DNA from: Kosakonia cowanii JCM 10956 = DSM 18146 | GTDB lineage: Bacteria; Pseudomonadota; Gammaproteobacteria; Enterobacterales; Enterobacteriaceae | Length of the DNA stretch: 64,000 bases | Direction: 5' to 3' | Assembly (NCBI RefSeq): GCF_001975225.1 | Contig: NZ_CP019445.1 | Span: forward strand, 1,054,001 to 1,118,000 | Notes under the pieces: generated by a model | The model's database searches: none | The model's input: only the letters and a program-made list of their open reading frames with translations | Told to the model about the DNA's origin: nothing | Made by a program: the position numbers and the translations under genes | Shown here: piece by piece, positions 33,417 through 43,869 of the stretch | Layout: each line of letters starts with the position of its first letter | Position numbering within the stretch: position 1 is the first letter of the stretch

Positions 33417-33492
33417 GAAAGACGCGCATTTGTTATCATCATCCCTGTTCTTCGAGAGATGAAATTTTGGCCACAGAGATGTGGCCTTTTTC
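33417..33492 (+). ncRNA. micA: MicA small RNA
   Basis: It begins GAAAGACGCGCATTTG, the highly conserved 5' seed that pairs with ompA and other outer-membrane mRNAs. A short stem (CATCCCTGT...GAGATG) and an A/T-rich Hfq-binding stretch follow. The terminator stem GGCCACA/TGTGGCC with TTTTTC ends the RNA. It sits between luxS and gshA, the conserved enterobacterial location. It is made under envelope stress by sigma-E. Confidence 0.93.
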
Positions 33493-33499
33493 TTTTCTG

Positions 33500-35044
33500 C
33501 TATGCGTGACGCGCAAGCAGCGCTTCAAACGATTCATTATCCCCGGCTTCAATCTCCGACTGGCGCGCCAGTGAAGCGTGGCATTCAGCAATAAAATCCT
33601 CTTCATGCAGAATTTCCAGCGGCTCTTCACGCAGCTGCGAACGATACTGCTCGCTCAGCGCTTTACCTGTTCCGCCCATACCTTCATCAATCATCGAGCG
33701 CAGAATACGCGCCGAGAAGGTCAGCTCAGGATCGTCAAAGCTGGCGACCAGCTGATCGCATACCGCTTCATACTCGTTGCCACCGTACACGCCATCCAGC
33801 GTTTGCGCTACCCGTTTCAGATCGTTAAACAGATCGCGTCCGACATCGGCGAGCGGGTATTGCGCGGTTTCACAGCCTATACCGAGCGTCAGGCCTGGCT
33901 TACGGCCTTCGAGGATCACGCGGTTCCAGTTAGTGCGCGTACAGAGCAGTTCATCACTGCTCATCTCCGGCGCATCGGCCAGCACACACCAGACCATAAA
34001 GAGATCGAGGAAACGCACCTGCTGCTCATCAACGCCAATCGCGGTGAACGGGTTGATATCCAGCGAGCGCACTTCGATATATTCAATGCCGCCGCGCAGC
34101 AGCGCATCCGACGGAGTTTCGCCGCTGCGGGTCACGCGTTTCGGTCGAATTGGCGCGTAGAGCTCATTTTCGATCTGCAGGATGTTGGTATTGATTTGCA
34201 GATACTTGCCCTCTTTCTGCAAACCGATCTTCGCGTACTCTTCCGACGGCGTTTTGATCGCGCGCTTCAGCGCGACCACGTAATCGTGAAGATTGTTGAA
34301 GGTAATATTGAGGCTGTTCTGCGACTTATTGGTGTAGCCCAAATCGCTTAAGCGCAGCGACGTGGCATAGGGCAGATAGAGCATGCCGTTGTGCATCTTC
34401 TCGAAGGGCAGCGACGTCTCTTTGCCCTGCAGGAAGGAGGAGCAAATAGCCGGTGAGGCACCGAAAAGATAAGGGATGACCCAGCCGAAGCGATAGTAGT
34501 TGCGGATCAGGCGGAAATAGCCCTCCGAGACCGCTTCTTTATCGGTGCTGCCGCTTTTCGCCTGCCAGAACGCCATCGGCAGCGAGAAGTTATAGTGCAC
34601 GCCGGAGATGGTTTGCATCAGCGCGCCATAGCGGTTTTTCAGCCCTTCGCGGTAGAGGGTTTTCAGGCGACCAATATTTGAGGTGCCGTACTGCGCCAGC
34701 TCAATCTCCTGCCCCTCTTTGATATAGCAGGGCATGCTCAGCGGCCAGAGACGCTCATCGCCAATCTGGCGGGCGGTATAGCGATGGATGTCGCGCATGA
34801 TAGTGAGCATGCGGTCAATATCACCCTCAACCGGGGTGATAAACTCCAGCAGCGCTTCGGCAAAATCCGTCGTAATCCATTTATGAGTTAATGCAGAGCC
34901 AAGCGCTGCCGCGTGACCGGTTGTCGCCAAAGACCCATCCGCGTTAACGCGCAGGGTTTCGCGCTCAAGGCCACGTTGGATGCCTTTGAGCGCCTGAGGA
35001 TGTTTTTCCAGCCAGGACAACGCCTGTGATACGTCCGGGATCAA
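33500..35044 (-). CDS. gshA: Glutamate-cysteine ligase
   Basis: 514 aa. First step of glutathione synthesis: ATP-dependent joining of glutamate and cysteine. The E. coli-type GshA fold is clear from the N-terminus ([26 protein letters not shown]) and the metal/substrate segments ([27 protein letters not shown]). The start is a TTG (MIPDVSQ), as in E. coli. yqaA lies upstream in the same direction, 80 bp away. Confidence 0.97.
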   Translation of the reverse strand: MIPDVSQALSWLEKHPQALKGIQRGLERETLRVNADGSLATTGHAAALGSALTHKWITTDFAEALLEFITPVEGDIDRMLTIMRDIHRYTARQIGDERLWPLSMPCYIKEGQEIELAQYGTSNIGRLKTLYREGLKNRYGALMQTISGVHYNFSLPMAFWQAKSGSTDKEAVSEGYFRLIRNYYRFGWVIPYLFGASPAICSSFLQGKETSLPFEKMHNGMLYLPYATSLRLSDLGYTNKSQNSLNITFNNLHDYVVALKRAIKTPSEEYAKIGLQKEGKYLQINTNILQIENELYAPIRPKRVTRSGETPSDALLRGGIEYIEVRSLDINPFTAIGVDEQQVRFLDLFMVWCVLADAPEMSSDELLCTRTNWNRVILEGRKPGLTLGIGCETAQYPLADVGRDLFNDLKRVAQTLDGVYGGNEYEAVCDQLVASFDDPELTFSARILRSMIDEGMGGTGKALSEQYRSQLREEPLEILHEEDFIAECHASLARQSEIEAGDNESFEALLARHA

Positions 35045-35124
35045 ATTGACCTCCCGCCTGTAATAATCGTTTTATTAAGCATAATTGTAATGGTTGACGA
35101 TGAAAGGTCACTCACGCAATCCAA

Positions 35125-35553
35125 TTAGTGCCACCACGTCATACCCTGAAGCGTTACGAGGGCGAGAGCCACATAGCGTAACGCTTTGCCAAGGCATAAA
35201 AAAAAGAGCACTGGCCCCCACGAAAGGCGTAGCCATCCCGCAAGTATGCACAGCAGATCGCCTATAACAGGCATCCAGCTCAATAACAGCGCCGCGGCGC
35301 CGTAACGTTTGAGCCAGCCGGTCGCCCTCTCCTGCCAGCGCGATGCTTTACGCTGCGGGAAGAAGCGCCCAAGAATAACGTTAGTCAGCCCTCCAAGGCT
35401 ATTACCCATTGTTGCTATTACAACAAGCCACCAGGGCTGGCTGACTTTCGCCAACAGCATGGCGACCATCACCACTTCCGAGTTGCCCGGTAAAATCGTG
35501 GCACTGAGAAAACTGCTGGCGAACAGTGAAAGAAGCGGCAGCGCATCGCTCAC
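35125..35553 (-). CDS. yqaA: DedA-like small membrane protein YqaA
   Basis: 142 aa with about four membrane helices. It belongs to the SNARE-associated/DedA group (ILPGNSEVVMVAMLL, ATMGNSLGGLTNVILGRF). The start is GTG, overlapping the yqaB stop (GTGA), so translation is coupled. Role unknown; relatives take part in lipid carrier or lipid recycling. Confidence 0.92.
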   Translation of the reverse strand: MSDALPLLSLFASSFLSATILPGNSEVVMVAMLLAKVSQPWWLVVIATMGNSLGGLTNVILGRFFPQRKASRWQERATGWLKRYGAAALLLSWMPVIGDLLCILAGWLRLSWGPVLFFLCLGKALRYVALALVTLQGMTWWH

Positions 35554-36116
35554 AATACGCGGACATCCACTGCGTCCATACCGGCCGCACGCGCCGCCTG
35601 CAGGCCGAAGTCGGCATCTTCAAATACCACGCACTGCGACGGCTGTACGCCCATACGTTCTGCGCAGAGTAAAAAGGTATCCGGTGCGGGTTTATGGTGC
35701 TGAACGTGATCGGCGGCAATTACCGCATCAAAATAGTGTCGCAGACCGAGATGTGCCAGCAGCGCTTCAGCAACGGCGCTTTCACTACCGGTGCCAACCG
35801 ACATCGGGCGACGCCCATGCCACGCTTTTACCACGTCGATAAGCGGTAACGGGCGCACGCAATCGAGCAGCATCGCTTTTACGGCTGCGGTTTTCTCTTG
35901 GGCAAGTAAGTGGGGATCAAGATCGGCCTGGTTTTCTTTGATAACGGCTTCGGCGATACGCCAGGTTGGCGAGCCGTTCAGCGCGACCATTGCCTGTTCG
36001 TCAAAATGCATGCCGTAACGCGCCAGCACCTCGTGCCAGGCTTTGCGGTGAGTTGGTTCAGTATCCAGGATGGTGCCATCCATATCAAAAATCAAACCAG
36101 CGTAACGTGCGTACAT
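35550..36116 (-). CDS. yqaB: Fructose-1-phosphate phosphatase, HAD family
   Basis: 188 aa, equal to E. coli YqaB. HAD motifs: FDMDGTILDTEP with the nucleophile Asp, VGTGSES, HHKPAPDTF with Lys, and FEDADFG. It acts on fructose 1-phosphate and 6-phosphogluconate. Two ATGs are adjacent (36116, 36119); the first residues MYARYAG fix the region. The frame runs open to 36353, but that upstream part has no coding character. Confidence 0.94.
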   Translation of the reverse strand: MYARYAGLIFDMDGTILDTEPTHRKAWHEVLARYGMHFDEQAMVALNGSPTWRIAEAVIKENQADLDPHLLAQEKTAAVKAMLLDCVRPLPLIDVVKAWHGRRPMSVGTGSESAVAEALLAHLGLRHYFDAVIAADHVQHHKPAPDTFLLCAERMGVQPSQCVVFEDADFGLQAARAAGMDAVDVRVL

Positions 36117-36345
36117 CATGTTCTCACAAACCGGATAACTAACATTTACTTTAACGTAAACAAGGCTTTTTGTCGCATCCAGCGCGAGATTAGCTTCAGG
36201 GAATATGATTTTGGGCAGAATTTCGTCGAAAGTGTGGGAGTTGTGAGGATGATGCTTTGGAAGTATGTAAGGCAGGTGTGAAGAAAGTTCAGGGTATGCG
36301 GTGTTGAGGGAGGATAAACCAGAGTTGCTGTTATCTCGCAGAAGA

Positions 36346-36422
36346 TGGTGCATCCGGGAGGATTCGAACCTCCGACCGCTCGGTTCGTAGCCGAGTACTC
36401 TATCCAGCTGAGCTACGGATGC
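36346..36422 (-). tRNA. tRNA-Arg (ACG), copy 4 in transcription order
   Basis: 77 nt including encoded CCA. Cloverleaf with acceptor GCATCCG/CGGATGC, anticodon loop CTACGAA (ACG) and T-arm GGAGG-TTCGAAT-CCTCC. The last gene of the Ser-Arg operon in transcription order. Confidence 0.97.
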
Positions 36423-36472
36423 ATCAGGATTACTGCTTTACGATGAAAAGCAACACTGCTTTTTCATTGAGA

Positions 36473-36605
36473 TGGTGCATCCGGGAGGATGACTCGGCTT
36501 TGCCTCGCCCTTCGGGTCGTTGCTGAAGCAACGCTATCCTCCCTGGTGCTCGCGGTTAGGCCCGCTACCCCTGAGAAAACAGACTCGCTGTTATCTCGCA
36601 GAAGA
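36473..36605 (-). pseudogene. Broken tRNA-Arg copy with structured insert in the T-arm
   Basis: On the minus strand the last 18 nt of tRNA-Arg (3' T-stem, acceptor strand and CCA; 36473-36490) are intact. The T-loop is replaced by about 45 nt of hairpin-forming sequence, bounded by GGAGGAT and ATCCTCC (36484-36542). The 5' three-quarters of the tRNA are absent. The trailer GCTGTTATCTCGCAGAAGA precedes both this unit's neighbour (36606) and the final copy (36346), so a duplication went with the event. It is unlikely to give an aminoacylatable tRNA. Confidence 0.75.
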
Positions 36606-36682
36606 TGGTGCATCCGGGAGGATTCGAACCTCCGACCGCTCGGTTCGTAGCCGAGTACTCTATCCAGCTGAGCTACGGATGC
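36606..36682 (-). tRNA. tRNA-Arg (ACG), copy 3
   Basis: 77 nt, identical to the copy at 36346-36422, with encoded CCA. The spacer to the next copy repeats TACTGCTTTACGATGAAAAG. Confidence 0.97.
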
Positions 36683-36732
36683 ATCGGGATTACTGCTTTA
36701 CGATGAAAAGCAACACTGCTTTTTCATTGAGA

Positions 36733-36809
36733 TGGTGCATCCGGGAGGATTCGAACCTCCGACCGCTCGGTTCGTAGCCGAGTACTCTATCCAGCTGAGC
36801 TACGGATGC
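36733..36809 (-). tRNA. tRNA-Arg (ACG), copy 2
   Basis: 77 nt, identical to the other copies, including CCA. Confidence 0.97.
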
Positions 36810-36861
36810 ATCAGGATTACTACTTTAACGATGAAAAGCGAAAACTGCTTTTCACTGAAGA

Positions 36862-36938
36862 TGGTGCATCCGGGAGGATTCGAACCTCCGACCGCTCGGT
36901 TCGTAGCCGAGTACTCTATCCAGCTGAGCTACGGATGC
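36862..36938 (-). tRNA. tRNA-Arg (ACG), copy 1
   Basis: 77 nt, identical to the others. It lies 4 bp after tRNA-Ser in transcription order. Confidence 0.97.
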
Positions 36939-36942
36939 AAAA

Positions 36943-37035
36943 TGGCGGTGAGGCGGGGATTCGAACCCCGGATGCAGCTTTTGACCGCATACTCCCTTAG
37001 CAGGGGAGCGCCTTCAGCCTCTCGGCCACCTCACC
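36943..37035 (-). tRNA. serV: tRNA-Ser (GCT)
   Basis: 93 nt with a long variable arm, anticodon loop CTGCTAA (GCT) and encoded CCA. It heads the operon as serV does in E. coli. Confidence 0.96.
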
Positions 37036-37097
37036 ACACGCCTCTTACGAGTGCTTCGAAGAGTTCGTTAAGAGCTCATCGTCGCTGCGTGGCGCAC

Positions 37098-37125
37098 ATA
37101 TTACTTTCTGGGACTTATAAGTCAA
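37098..37125 (-). promoter_or_regulatory. Promoter of the Ser-Arg tRNA operon
   Basis: On the minus strand: TTGACT (37120-37125), a 16-bp spacer and TAATAT (37098-37103), followed by the G/C-rich discriminator GTGCGCC typical of stringently controlled stable-RNA promoters. The rest of the 37036-37335 gap shows no gene. Confidence 0.8.
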
Positions 37126-37335
37126 ACAATTTTTCCCAGCCCTGAATCGTTTGCACACTTCGCAGGCAATTAGGCGCTAAAAAGGGCAAAAAGGATGTTT
37201 TATCAGCAAAAATTCACGGCCTGGCAGACATGACATTACGCATGCGTGATAAACAAAAATGGCGCGAGAAAGTATCAGATGCAGGAAATCTGCAATAAAA
37301 ATGAGACAGAGAAGCGGGAGAATCGACGGGAGGGT

Positions 37336-37364
37336 TGCGTCTCGCCTAACAACCGCGAGACGCA
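37336..37364 (-). terminator. Hairpin after csrA
   Basis: Perfect 10-bp stem TGCGTCTCGC / GCGAGACGCA, 8 bp after the csrA stop. The T-tract is weak. Confidence 0.6.
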
Positions 37365-37372
37365 TAATGGCA

Positions 37373-37558
37373 TCAGAAATTGGACTGCTGGGATTTTTCA
37401 GCCTGGATACGCTGGTAGATCTCTTCACGATGGACCGATACTTCTTTGGGGGCGTTTACGCCAATGCGCACCTGGTTACCCTTCACCCCTAATACAGTCA
37501 CAGTGACCTCATCCCCAATCATGAGGGTTTCACCAACTCGACGAGTCAGAATCAGCAT
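37373..37558 (-). CDS. csrA: Carbon storage regulator, RNA-binding protein
   Basis: 61 aa. Binds GGA motifs in mRNA leaders, controlling glycogen, gluconeogenesis, motility and biofilm genes. The sequence is essentially that of E. coli ([24 protein letters not shown], with R44 in [10 protein letters not shown]). The leader AAGGAGCAAAGAATG contains a GGA overlapping the Shine-Dalgarno, consistent with CsrA control of its own translation. Confidence 0.98.
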   Translation of the reverse strand: MLILTRRVGETLMIGDEVTVTVLGVKGNQVRIGVNAPKEVSVHREEIYQRIQAEKSQQSNF

Positions 37559-37753
37559 TCTTTGCTCCTTGAAAGATTAAAAGAGTCGGGTCTCTCTGTA
37601 TCCCGGCATTATCCGTCATACAACGCAAAAATATAAGCGATGACAAACTCATAACATGCAAGCAGCCATGGCATTACATTCTGTAGACGTAAGTTTAGCC
37701 GATATACACAACTTCAACCTGACTTTCTCGTTATCAATAGCGTAGTGGCAACA

Positions 37754-37779
37754 AAGCCATAACCTCAAGGTTATGGCTT
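37754..37779 (-). terminator. Terminator of alaS
   Basis: AAGCCATAACCT / AGGTTATGGCTT, a perfect 12-bp inverted repeat with a 2-nt gap, 17 bp after the alaS stop. TTTGTT follows on the minus strand. Confidence 0.65.
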
Positions 37780-37796
37780 GTGCGTTCGCTTTGTAA

Positions 37797-40427
37797 TTAT
37801 GACAGTTTAGCGCTTACCCAATCTTTAACACTGGCGAGAGCAGCAGGCAGCGCGGCCGCATCGGTACCACCGGCTTGCGCCATGTCCGGACGTCCACCGC
37901 CTTTGCCCCCAACCTGTTGGGCGACCATTCCTACCAGTTCCCCTGCTTTAACGCGGTCAGTCACATCCTTAGAGACGCCCGCGATGAGAGAAACTTTACC
38001 TTCAACAACAGTGGCAAGAACGATAACCGAAGCGCCGAGTTGGTTCTTCAGGTCGTCCACCATGGTACGCAGCATCTTCGGCTCGACACCTTCCAGCTCG
38101 CTCACCAGCAGCTTAACGCCGTTGATTTCCATCGCGTTACCGGAGAGGTTTGCGCTCTCTTGCGCTGCCGCCTGTGCTTTAAGCTGCTGCAACTCTTTTT
38201 CCAGCTGACGCGTACGTTCAATCACTGAACGCACTTTGTCGCCGAGATTCTGGCTGTCGCCTTTCAGCAACTGAGCAATATCCTGTAGCTGATCGTTCTG
38301 CGCATGCAGGCTGGCAATCGCCGCTTCGCCGGTGACGGCTTCGATACGACGCACACCCGCCGCGGTGCCGGATTCTGACACAATGCGGAACAGACCAATA
38401 TCACCGGTGCGCGAAGCGTGCGTCCCGCCGCAAAGCTCGGTGGAGAAATCCCCCATCTGCAGCACGCGGACGCGATCTTCATACTTCTCGCCAAACAGCG
38501 CCATTGCGCCGTTCGCTTTTGCCGCTTCGAGATCCATGATGTTGGTTTCGATCGGCAGGTTGCGACGAATTTGCGCATTCACCATATCTTCCACCGCGCG
38601 GATTTCCGCCGGCTTCATGGCTTCGAAATGGGAGAAGTCAAAACGCAGCGCTTTGTCATTCACCAGCGACCCTTTCTGCGCGACATGCGTACCAAGTACG
38701 CTACGCAGCGCGGCATGCATCAGGTGGGTGGCAGAGTGGTTAAGGCGGATACGGGCGCGACGCGCTTCGTCAACTTCCGCTTTCACGCCGTCGCCCACTT
38801 TCAGCGAACCGCTGCTGAGCTTGCCGACATGACCAATCGCCTGACCATACTTCTGCGTATCCAGGACGGCGAATGTAAAGCCGTTGCCTTTCAGCTCGCC
38901 TTTATCGCCAACCTGGCCGCCTGATTCCGCATAGAACGGGGTCTCATCAAGCACAACAACCGCGTCCTGGCCGGCGGCAATCGACTCAACCTGTTTGCCA
39001 TCGACAAACAGCGCGGTCACTTTGCCGTTCAGCTCCAGCTGGTCGTAGCCTTTAAATTCTGTTGCGCTATCAACGCGGATCATCGCGTTGTAGTCTGCGC
39101 CAAAGCCGCTCGACTCGCGTGCACGACGGCGCTGCTCTTCCATTGCCGCTTCGAAGCCCGCTTCATCAACTTTCAGATTGCGCTCGCGGCAGACGTCCGC
39201 GGTCAGATCGACCGGGAAACCGTAGGTGTCGTACAGGCGGAAGGCGGTTTCACCATCCAGCGTGTCGCCCTGCAGTTTAGAGAGCTCTTCATCCAGCAGC
39301 GCCAGACCGCGCTCCAGCGTACGTGCAAACTGCTCTTCTTCGGTTTTCAGAACCTGCTCAACCTGCGCCTGCTGGCGCTGCAGCTCTTCCCCGGCGGAAC
39401 CCATCACTTCAATCAGTGGGCCAACCAGTTTATAGAAGAAGGTATCCTTCGCGCCAAGCATGTTGCCGTGACGAATCGCGCGGCGAATGATGCGGCGCAG
39501 CACGTAGCCGCGGTTCTCATTCGATGGGATCACACCGTCCGCAATCAGGAAGGCGCAAGAGCGGATGTGGTCAGCGATCACGCGCAGAGATTTGTTGCTC
39601 AAATCCGTCGCACCGGTTACTTTCGCGACCTGCTGGATCAGCTTCGCGAAGAGATCGATTTCATAGTTGGAGTTCACGTGCTGCAGCACAGCTGTAATAC
39701 GTTCCAGGCCCATACCGGTGTCTACGGACGGCTTCGGCAGCGGCTCCATGGTGCCATCGGCCTGGCGGTTGAACTGCATAAAGACAATGTTCCAGATCTC
39801 GATATAGCGATCGCCATCCTCTTCCGGGCTGCCCGGCGGGCCACCCCAGATGTGGTCGCCGTGATCGTAGAAGATCTCGGTACAGGGGCCACACGGACCG
39901 GTGTCGCCCATCTGCCAGAAGTTGTCAGACGCATACGCTGCGCCTTTGTTATCGCCGATACGAATAATACGTTCGCGCGGGATACCGACCTCTTTTTCCC
40001 AAATTTCGTATGCTTCATCGTCGGTTTCGTACACCGTCACCCACAGACGCTCTTTCGGCAGCTTGAACCAGTTTTCACCGGTCAGCAGTTCCCATGCGTA
40101 CTGGATAGCATCATGTTTGAAGTAATCGCCGAAGCTGAAGTTGCCCAGCATTTCAAAGAAGGTGTGATGACGTGCGGTGTAACCGACGTTTTCCAGGTCG
40201 TTGTGTTTACCACCTGCACGCACGCAGCGCTGCGACGTGGTTGCACGGGAATAATTACGTTTGTCGAGCCCAAGGAAAACGTCCTTGAACTGGTTCATCC
40301 CGGCGTTAGTAAACAGCAGAGTCGGGTCGTTATTCGGTACCAGGGAGCTGCTGGCAACTACCTGGTGTCCCTTGCTATGGAAAAAATCGAGAAACGCCTG
40401 ACGGATCTCAGCGGTGCTCTTGCTCAT
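37797..40427 (-). CDS. alaS: Alanyl-tRNA synthetase
   Basis: 876 aa, equal to E. coli AlaS. The class II catalytic core (1-440) has [15 protein letters not shown] and [11 protein letters not shown]. The editing domain has the zinc-binding HSATHLMHA and [13 protein letters not shown] motifs. The C-terminal C-Ala domain is glycine rich near its end ([19 protein letters not shown]). The csrA gene is 238 bp downstream in the same direction, the conserved arrangement. Confidence 0.98.
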   Translation of the reverse strand: MSKSTAEIRQAFLDFFHSKGHQVVASSSLVPNNDPTLLFTNAGMNQFKDVFLGLDKRNYSRATTSQRCVRAGGKHNDLENVGYTARHHTFFEMLGNFSFGDYFKHDAIQYAWELLTGENWFKLPKERLWVTVYETDDEAYEIWEKEVGIPRERIIRIGDNKGAAYASDNFWQMGDTGPCGPCTEIFYDHGDHIWGGPPGSPEEDGDRYIEIWNIVFMQFNRQADGTMEPLPKPSVDTGMGLERITAVLQHVNSNYEIDLFAKLIQQVAKVTGATDLSNKSLRVIADHIRSCAFLIADGVIPSNENRGYVLRRIIRRAIRHGNMLGAKDTFFYKLVGPLIEVMGSAGEELQRQQAQVEQVLKTEEEQFARTLERGLALLDEELSKLQGDTLDGETAFRLYDTYGFPVDLTADVCRERNLKVDEAGFEAAMEEQRRRARESSGFGADYNAMIRVDSATEFKGYDQLELNGKVTALFVDGKQVESIAAGQDAVVVLDETPFYAESGGQVGDKGELKGNGFTFAVLDTQKYGQAIGHVGKLSSGSLKVGDGVKAEVDEARRARIRLNHSATHLMHAALRSVLGTHVAQKGSLVNDKALRFDFSHFEAMKPAEIRAVEDMVNAQIRRNLPIETNIMDLEAAKANGAMALFGEKYEDRVRVLQMGDFSTELCGGTHASRTGDIGLFRIVSESGTAAGVRRIEAVTGEAAIASLHAQNDQLQDIAQLLKGDSQNLGDKVRSVIERTRQLEKELQQLKAQAAAQESANLSGNAMEINGVKLLVSELEGVEPKMLRTMVDDLKNQLGASVIVLATVVEGKVSLIAGVSKDVTDRVKAGELVGMVAQQVGGKGGGRPDMAQAGGTDAAALPAALASVKDWVSAKLS

Positions 40428-40557
40428 AATTATCCTGAAATCAAGCTAACGAAATGTGGTAGCGGACCATCGCCATCGCATGGCAGACGCATCCGCTACT
40501 GGAAAAAGTGGGAATAAGATAAGTTTTCTTTAGTGGGAAGTAAAATCCCGTATGCGC

Positions 40558-41073
40558 TCAGTCGGCAAAATTTCGCCATATTTCCTGAATATCTTCTTGC
40601 ATAAAGCCGCGATAGAGCAGAAAGCGTTGCACTTTCACTTTTGCAGCAAATTCAGTGGGCAACGGCTCGCCATATTTGCGCTGCGCCTGATCGCGGGCGC
40701 TGCTCACCCAGTCAATCTCGCATTCGCGCATGGCGTTTTCGCTGGTCTCCCGGGCGATGCCTTTCTGGTTCAACTCCTGGCGAATACGCACCGGGCCATA
40801 CCCTTTGCGCGCGCGGCTGGCAATAAACTGGCGGACAAAACGGCTGTCGTCGAGAAAGTTGTGCTCTATGCACCACGCCACAACCTGATCGATCTCTTCC
40901 GGAGTCGCATCAACCGCTTCGGGGCCCTTCTTCGTCATGATGGGTGCTGCGAGCTTGCGGCGAAACTCAAGTTCGCTGTGGTCGCGCATCGCCAGAATGC
41001 GCATAGCGCGATCGCGTAAGCGCGCCATGGCGCTGCGGCGGGAGGTGTTATCAGAAGAGGAGTTATCGGACAT
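40558..41073 (-). CDS. recX: Regulatory protein RecX
   Basis: 171 aa. Three-helix-repeat RecX fold; it binds RecA and blocks filament extension. The C-terminal half ([37 protein letters not shown]) is nearly that of E. coli. The N-terminus is a few residues longer and serine rich. It is expressed by read-through of the recA terminator, 67 bp after recA. Confidence 0.95.
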   Translation of the reverse strand: MSDNSSSDNTSRRSAMARLRDRAMRILAMRDHSELEFRRKLAAPIMTKKGPEAVDATPEEIDQVVAWCIEHNFLDDSRFVRQFIASRARKGYGPVRIRQELNQKGIARETSENAMRECEIDWVSSARDQAQRKYGEPLPTEFAAKVKVQRFLLYRGFMQEDIQEIWRNFAD

Positions 41074-41089
41074 CGTAAGATCCTGTCAC

Positions 41090-41123
41090 CATAAAAACAA
41101 AAAGGGCTGCATCAGCAGCCCTT
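41090..41123 (-). terminator. Terminator between recA and recX
   Basis: AAGGGCTGC-4 nt-GCAGCCCTT stem; on the minus strand it is followed by TTTTTGTTTTT. As in E. coli, partial read-through is expected to supply RecX. Confidence 0.9.
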
Positions 41124-41140
41124 GATTACGGATAACGTTA

Positions 41141-42235
<1,095 letters not shown>

Positions 42236-42275
42236 TTACGCCCCGTGGTGAATAACTGATTTGTTGCGGCAATTA

Positions 42276-42299
42276 TACTGTATAGTCATACAGTATCAA
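42276..42299 (-). promoter_or_regulatory. recA promoter with LexA box
   Basis: TACTGTATAGTCATACAGTA (42276-42295) is a near-perfect SOS box (CTGT-N8-ACAG). On the minus strand it lies within TTGATA-N16-TATAAT, so LexA covers the whole promoter. The arrangement is as in E. coli. Confidence 0.95.
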
Positions 42300-42793
42300 G
42301 CCTTTTGTAGAAAATGTTGCCAGAGGGTCGTAAGTGCATAGGCGGTCGCCTGACGACGCACCGATTCACGGTCTCCCTGGAAGCATTCGCGCCGCGTAAT
42401 CCCTTCTCCGTTAACGCAGGCAAGCCCAAACCAGACAGTGCCAACAGGCTTGCTTTCGCTGCCGCCATCCGGCCCGGCGATGCCGCTAATCGAAATCGCA
42501 TAGTCAGCGCGCGCGGCTTTCAGGGCACCAATCGCCATCTCGACTACTACCGGCTCGCTCACTGCGCCGTGCGCATCCAGCGTCTCGCTTTTCACGCCGA
42601 TCATTTGCGCTTTCGCTTCATTACTGTAGGTCACAAACCCGCGTTCAAACCAGGCGGAGCTGCCTGCGATATCGGTAATCACTTTCGCAACCCAACCGCC
42701 GGTGCAGGATTCAGCGGTGGTTAGCGTCGCGCCGCGCCCCTTTAGCGCAAGCCCGATGCGCTCGCTCAGCTGCATTAATTCACTGTCCGTCAT
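42296..42793 (-). CDS. pncC: Nicotinamide-nucleotide amidohydrolase (CinA C-terminal type)
   Basis: 165 aa, equal to E. coli PncC/YgaD. It deamidates NMN to NaMN in the pyridine nucleotide cycle. Catalytic text: TTAESCTGGWVAKVITDIAGSS (Ser) and FVTYSNEAKAQMIGV (Lys region), plus ISISGIAGPDGG. The ATG at 42793 matches the family start. The stop falls inside the recA promoter, as in E. coli. Confidence 0.95.
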   Translation of the reverse strand: MTDSELMQLSERIGLALKGRGATLTTAESCTGGWVAKVITDIAGSSAWFERGFVTYSNEAKAQMIGVKSETLDAHGAVSEPVVVEMAIGALKAARADYAISISGIAGPDGGSESKPVGTVWFGLACVNGEGITRRECFQGDRESVRRQATAYALTTLWQHFLQKA

Positions 42794-42979
42794 GATGGCT
42801 CCCATGCCTCCATTAAACCGTGGCGTGAAAGATAGCACTTTCCCGTCAAATATGGGGATGGGATGGAAATTTTACGAGGCGACTTCCGAAAAAAGCAGTG
42901 TGATATAGCGGGGAAGTGGTGAGGAGAAGCCCGGTGCGCCATCGCGTCACCGGGCAGTTTACAGGTTATCCGCGCAGGA

Positions 42980-43858
42980 TTACTTCATGCTATTGGCGAT
43001 GGTGTCCACATTGTGGCGAAAGGCTTTCTGATAGGTATCCGCCACGCCCCCTTTTGCGCTCAGCGCTTCAGGGTAGAGCTCGCCGCCCGGCTGCGCGCCG
43101 GTGGCATTCGCGATCTGTTTTACCAGACGCGGATCGAGCTGGTTCTCCATAAACCACACTTTCACGCCATCGGCCTTAATCTGTTTGATAAGCGCAGCCA
43201 CTTGCGATGCATTGGCCTCGCTTTCCGATGAGAGCCCCTGCGGTGCCATAAACTCAACGCCATACGCGCGGGCAAAGTAGCCGAAGGCGTCATGGCTGGT
43301 GAGCACTTTGCGTTTCGCCTGCGGAATGGCGCTGAAGCGCTCTTTCGCCCAGCTATCCATCTCTTTCAACTGCTCAATATAGCGCTGTCCCGAGGCGTTA
43401 AGCGCCGCTTCATCCGCCGGGTCGGCTTTCACCAGCGCCTTGAGAATATTTTTCGCATAGAGGGCACCATTCGCGGCACTGTTCCACGCGTGAGGATCGG
43501 TGACCGTCGCACCATCCTCCTGCAGCGTATGGGTTTGCACACCGTCAGAGGCGATCACCAGCTGGCCTTTAAAACCGGAGGCTTTCACTAACCTGTCGAG
43601 CCAACCTTCCAGCCCAAGCCCGTTGACCACCACCACATCCGCATTATTAAGCAGCGCGCTATCTTTTGCCGAAGGCTCAAAGGTGTGGGGATCGCCATCC
43701 GGCCCGACCAGCGAGGTCACCTTTACATGATCACCGCCCACCTGGCGGGTGATATCGCCCAATATCGAAAAGCTGGTCACCACGTTGATGGTTTTTGCCA
43801 CTGCGCTCTGCGCCATCAACCCGAGCGCCAGCGCCAGAATCACTCCTGTACGTTTCAT
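42980..43858 (-). CDS. Zinc/manganese ABC transporter periplasmic binding protein
   Basis: 292 aa. Signal peptide MKRTGVILALALGLMAQSAVA, then a cluster A-I (ZnuA/SitA/PsaA) fold. Metal-ligand segments are visible: GDPHTFEPS (first His), DPHAWNSAAN (second His), LSSESEANASQV (Glu) and MENQLDPRLV (Asp). The pattern His-His-Glu-Asp is more like Mn/Fe/Zn SBPs of the TroA/SitA kind than E. coli ZnuA, which has a His-rich loop; no such loop is present here. AAGGGG precedes the ATG at 43858. Last gene of a four-gene operon with a Zur-like box. Confidence 0.88.
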   Translation of the reverse strand: MKRTGVILALALGLMAQSAVAKTINVVTSFSILGDITRQVGGDHVKVTSLVGPDGDPHTFEPSAKDSALLNNADVVVVNGLGLEGWLDRLVKASGFKGQLVIASDGVQTHTLQEDGATVTDPHAWNSAANGALYAKNILKALVKADPADEAALNASGQRYIEQLKEMDSWAKERFSAIPQAKRKVLTSHDAFGYFARAYGVEFMAPQGLSSESEANASQVAALIKQIKADGVKVWFMENQLDPRLVKQIANATGAQPGGELYPEALSAKGGVADTYQKAFRHNVDTIANSMK

Positions 43859-43869
43859 TATTTTCCCCT

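Noticed and set aside
36346..36938. Regularly spaced repeats resembling a CRISPR array
   Set aside because: The repeats are 77-nt tRNA-Arg genes with encoded CCA, and the spacers are themselves repeated. No cas genes are present.
36346..37040. tRNA cluster as attachment site of an integrated element
   Set aside because: No integrase, phage gene or att-like direct repeat is visible on either side; yqaB and csrA are in their normal places.
36732..37145. 137-codon plus-strand frame with repeated peptide units ([21 protein letters not shown])
   Set aside because: It is translation of the tRNA genes on their antisense strand, a common annotation artefact.
39468..40517. 349-codon plus-strand frame opposite alaS
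   Set aside because: It lies wholly antisense to the conserved N-terminus of alaS and encodes no recognisable protein.
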